Assembly: GCF_000346465.2 (NCBI RefSeq)
Contig: NC_034016.1
Coordinates: forward strand, 20,075,548-20,139,547
Source of the DNA: Prunus persica
Taxonomy: Eukaryota > Streptophyta > Magnoliopsida > Rosales > Rosaceae
Direction of reading: 5' to 3'
DNA: 64,000 bases
The translations under genes were made by a program, and so were the position numbers. The notes under the pieces are model-generated. The model ran no database searches. It worked only from the letters and a program-made list of their open reading frames with translations, and was not told the origin of the DNA. Shown here piece after piece: positions 63,438 through 64,000 of the stretch. How positions within the stretch are numbered: position 1 is the first letter of the stretch; the number at the start of each line of letters is the position of its first letter.

Positions 63438-64000
63438 GTACATTACCAAATGTAAAATGTGCAATCCAAGGATTTAAATTTCTCTTACTTAAGGTGTCTT
63501 ATGTAATCAAATGTGGCAATACTAAATAAATTATTATAAGAGAGAGTATTCTACATCTAATGATGAAAATTTTGTTTTAGATCTTAGGTTTCTCTATCAA
63601 TAGGTAACTATTAGGGTATCTGAGCACGTAACAAAATTATTGACTCTAATTAAGGAGATAAATTTGATTGATGTTAATTGTCAATATGATTATTAATGAA
63701 AGTGATGGTTATTATCTCACACATTAGCGTGATATCTACACCTCTCTTAAATATGTGGAAAGCATATACATACAATTTTCAATGAGAACTGATTTTTTCA
63801 TTTTCATTTTCTCCACTTACACTCCCTTTTATTTTTAAATATTTTTTTAATTAATATTTTCTTTTTTGTTCTTTCTCTTTCCTATTCTACCCTTGCTATA
63901 CATTAATTTCTTTTTACTTTTATATTATTTCTTTGGCTTAAAAGTCAAAATGGTCCTTGTGTTTTATAACGTTGGCTAATTTAGTCCATTTGTTTTTTTT

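Larger units (their letters stand above)
62242..64000. promoter_or_regulatory. Leader and promoter of the ALOG gene; right edge of the window
   Basis: Contains (GA)n tracts at 62313-62352, 62863-62908 and a (CT)n tract at 63391-63435. The first lies 72 bases upstream of the ATG and reads as (CT)n in the probable 5' leader. A purine-rich stretch GAGGGAGGGAGGAAGAGAGAGAAGG lies at about 62524-62550. No other gene was recognised up to the window end, which is AT-rich. Confidence 0.5.

Overview
The window is nuclear DNA of a flowering plant (eudicot). It holds GT-AG spliced genes in an AT-rich background, plant-specific families (NAC, ALOG, PMT pectin-type methyltransferase), telo-box/site II promoter motifs, many GA/CT microsatellites and short non-autonomous transposons. 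Overall look suggests a compact tree-type genome, possibly Rosaceae; that last point is a guess and not shown by any single sequence.

Ten protein-coding genes can be built exon by exon, all with consistent reading phase. Left half (1-30 kb, gene-dense housekeeping): a CSB/ERCC6-type SWI/SNF repair ATPase (CHR8, +, 1210-6361); a NECAP-like endocytic coat protein (-, 7899-9523); the box H/ACA snoRNP protein NOP10 (+, 11274-12327); ribophorin II, an oligosaccharyltransferase subunit (+, 13332-20279); a Golgi PMT8/PMT3-type methyltransferase (-, 21064-24278); and an STK19-like winged-helix protein (+, 26681-29245).

Right half (29-64 kb): long gene-free AT-rich stretches around regulators. These are a NAC transcription factor of the NAC074/KIR1 type (+, 40231-43697), a KDM5/JARID1-class JmjC protein without FYR domains (+, 46091-50020), a SETH3-type arabinose-5-phosphate isomerase (-, 50275-51437) and an ALOG/LSH transcription regulator (-, 61597-62241). 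GA/CT repeats concentrate here.

The genes do not form an operon-like unit, but several share processes. CSB and STK19 both belong to transcription-coupled nucleotide excision repair in animals and lie about 20 kb apart here. The PMT and the arabinose-5-phosphate isomerase both serve pectin (the latter through Kdo of rhamnogalacturonan II). The most striking protein-level observation is in the JmjC protein, where the first iron-ligand histidine is a lysine and a conserved cofactor-pocket Asn is a Ser, which predicts loss of demethylase activity. Mobile DNA includes a 577-bp Harbinger-like MITE with a long internal foldback in a ribophorin intron, a 925-bp hAT-like element with a perfect 8-bp target duplication, a smaller hAT-like MITE, and decayed tRNA-like SINE fragments. 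No rRNA, intact tRNA, CRISPR or viral genes were seen.
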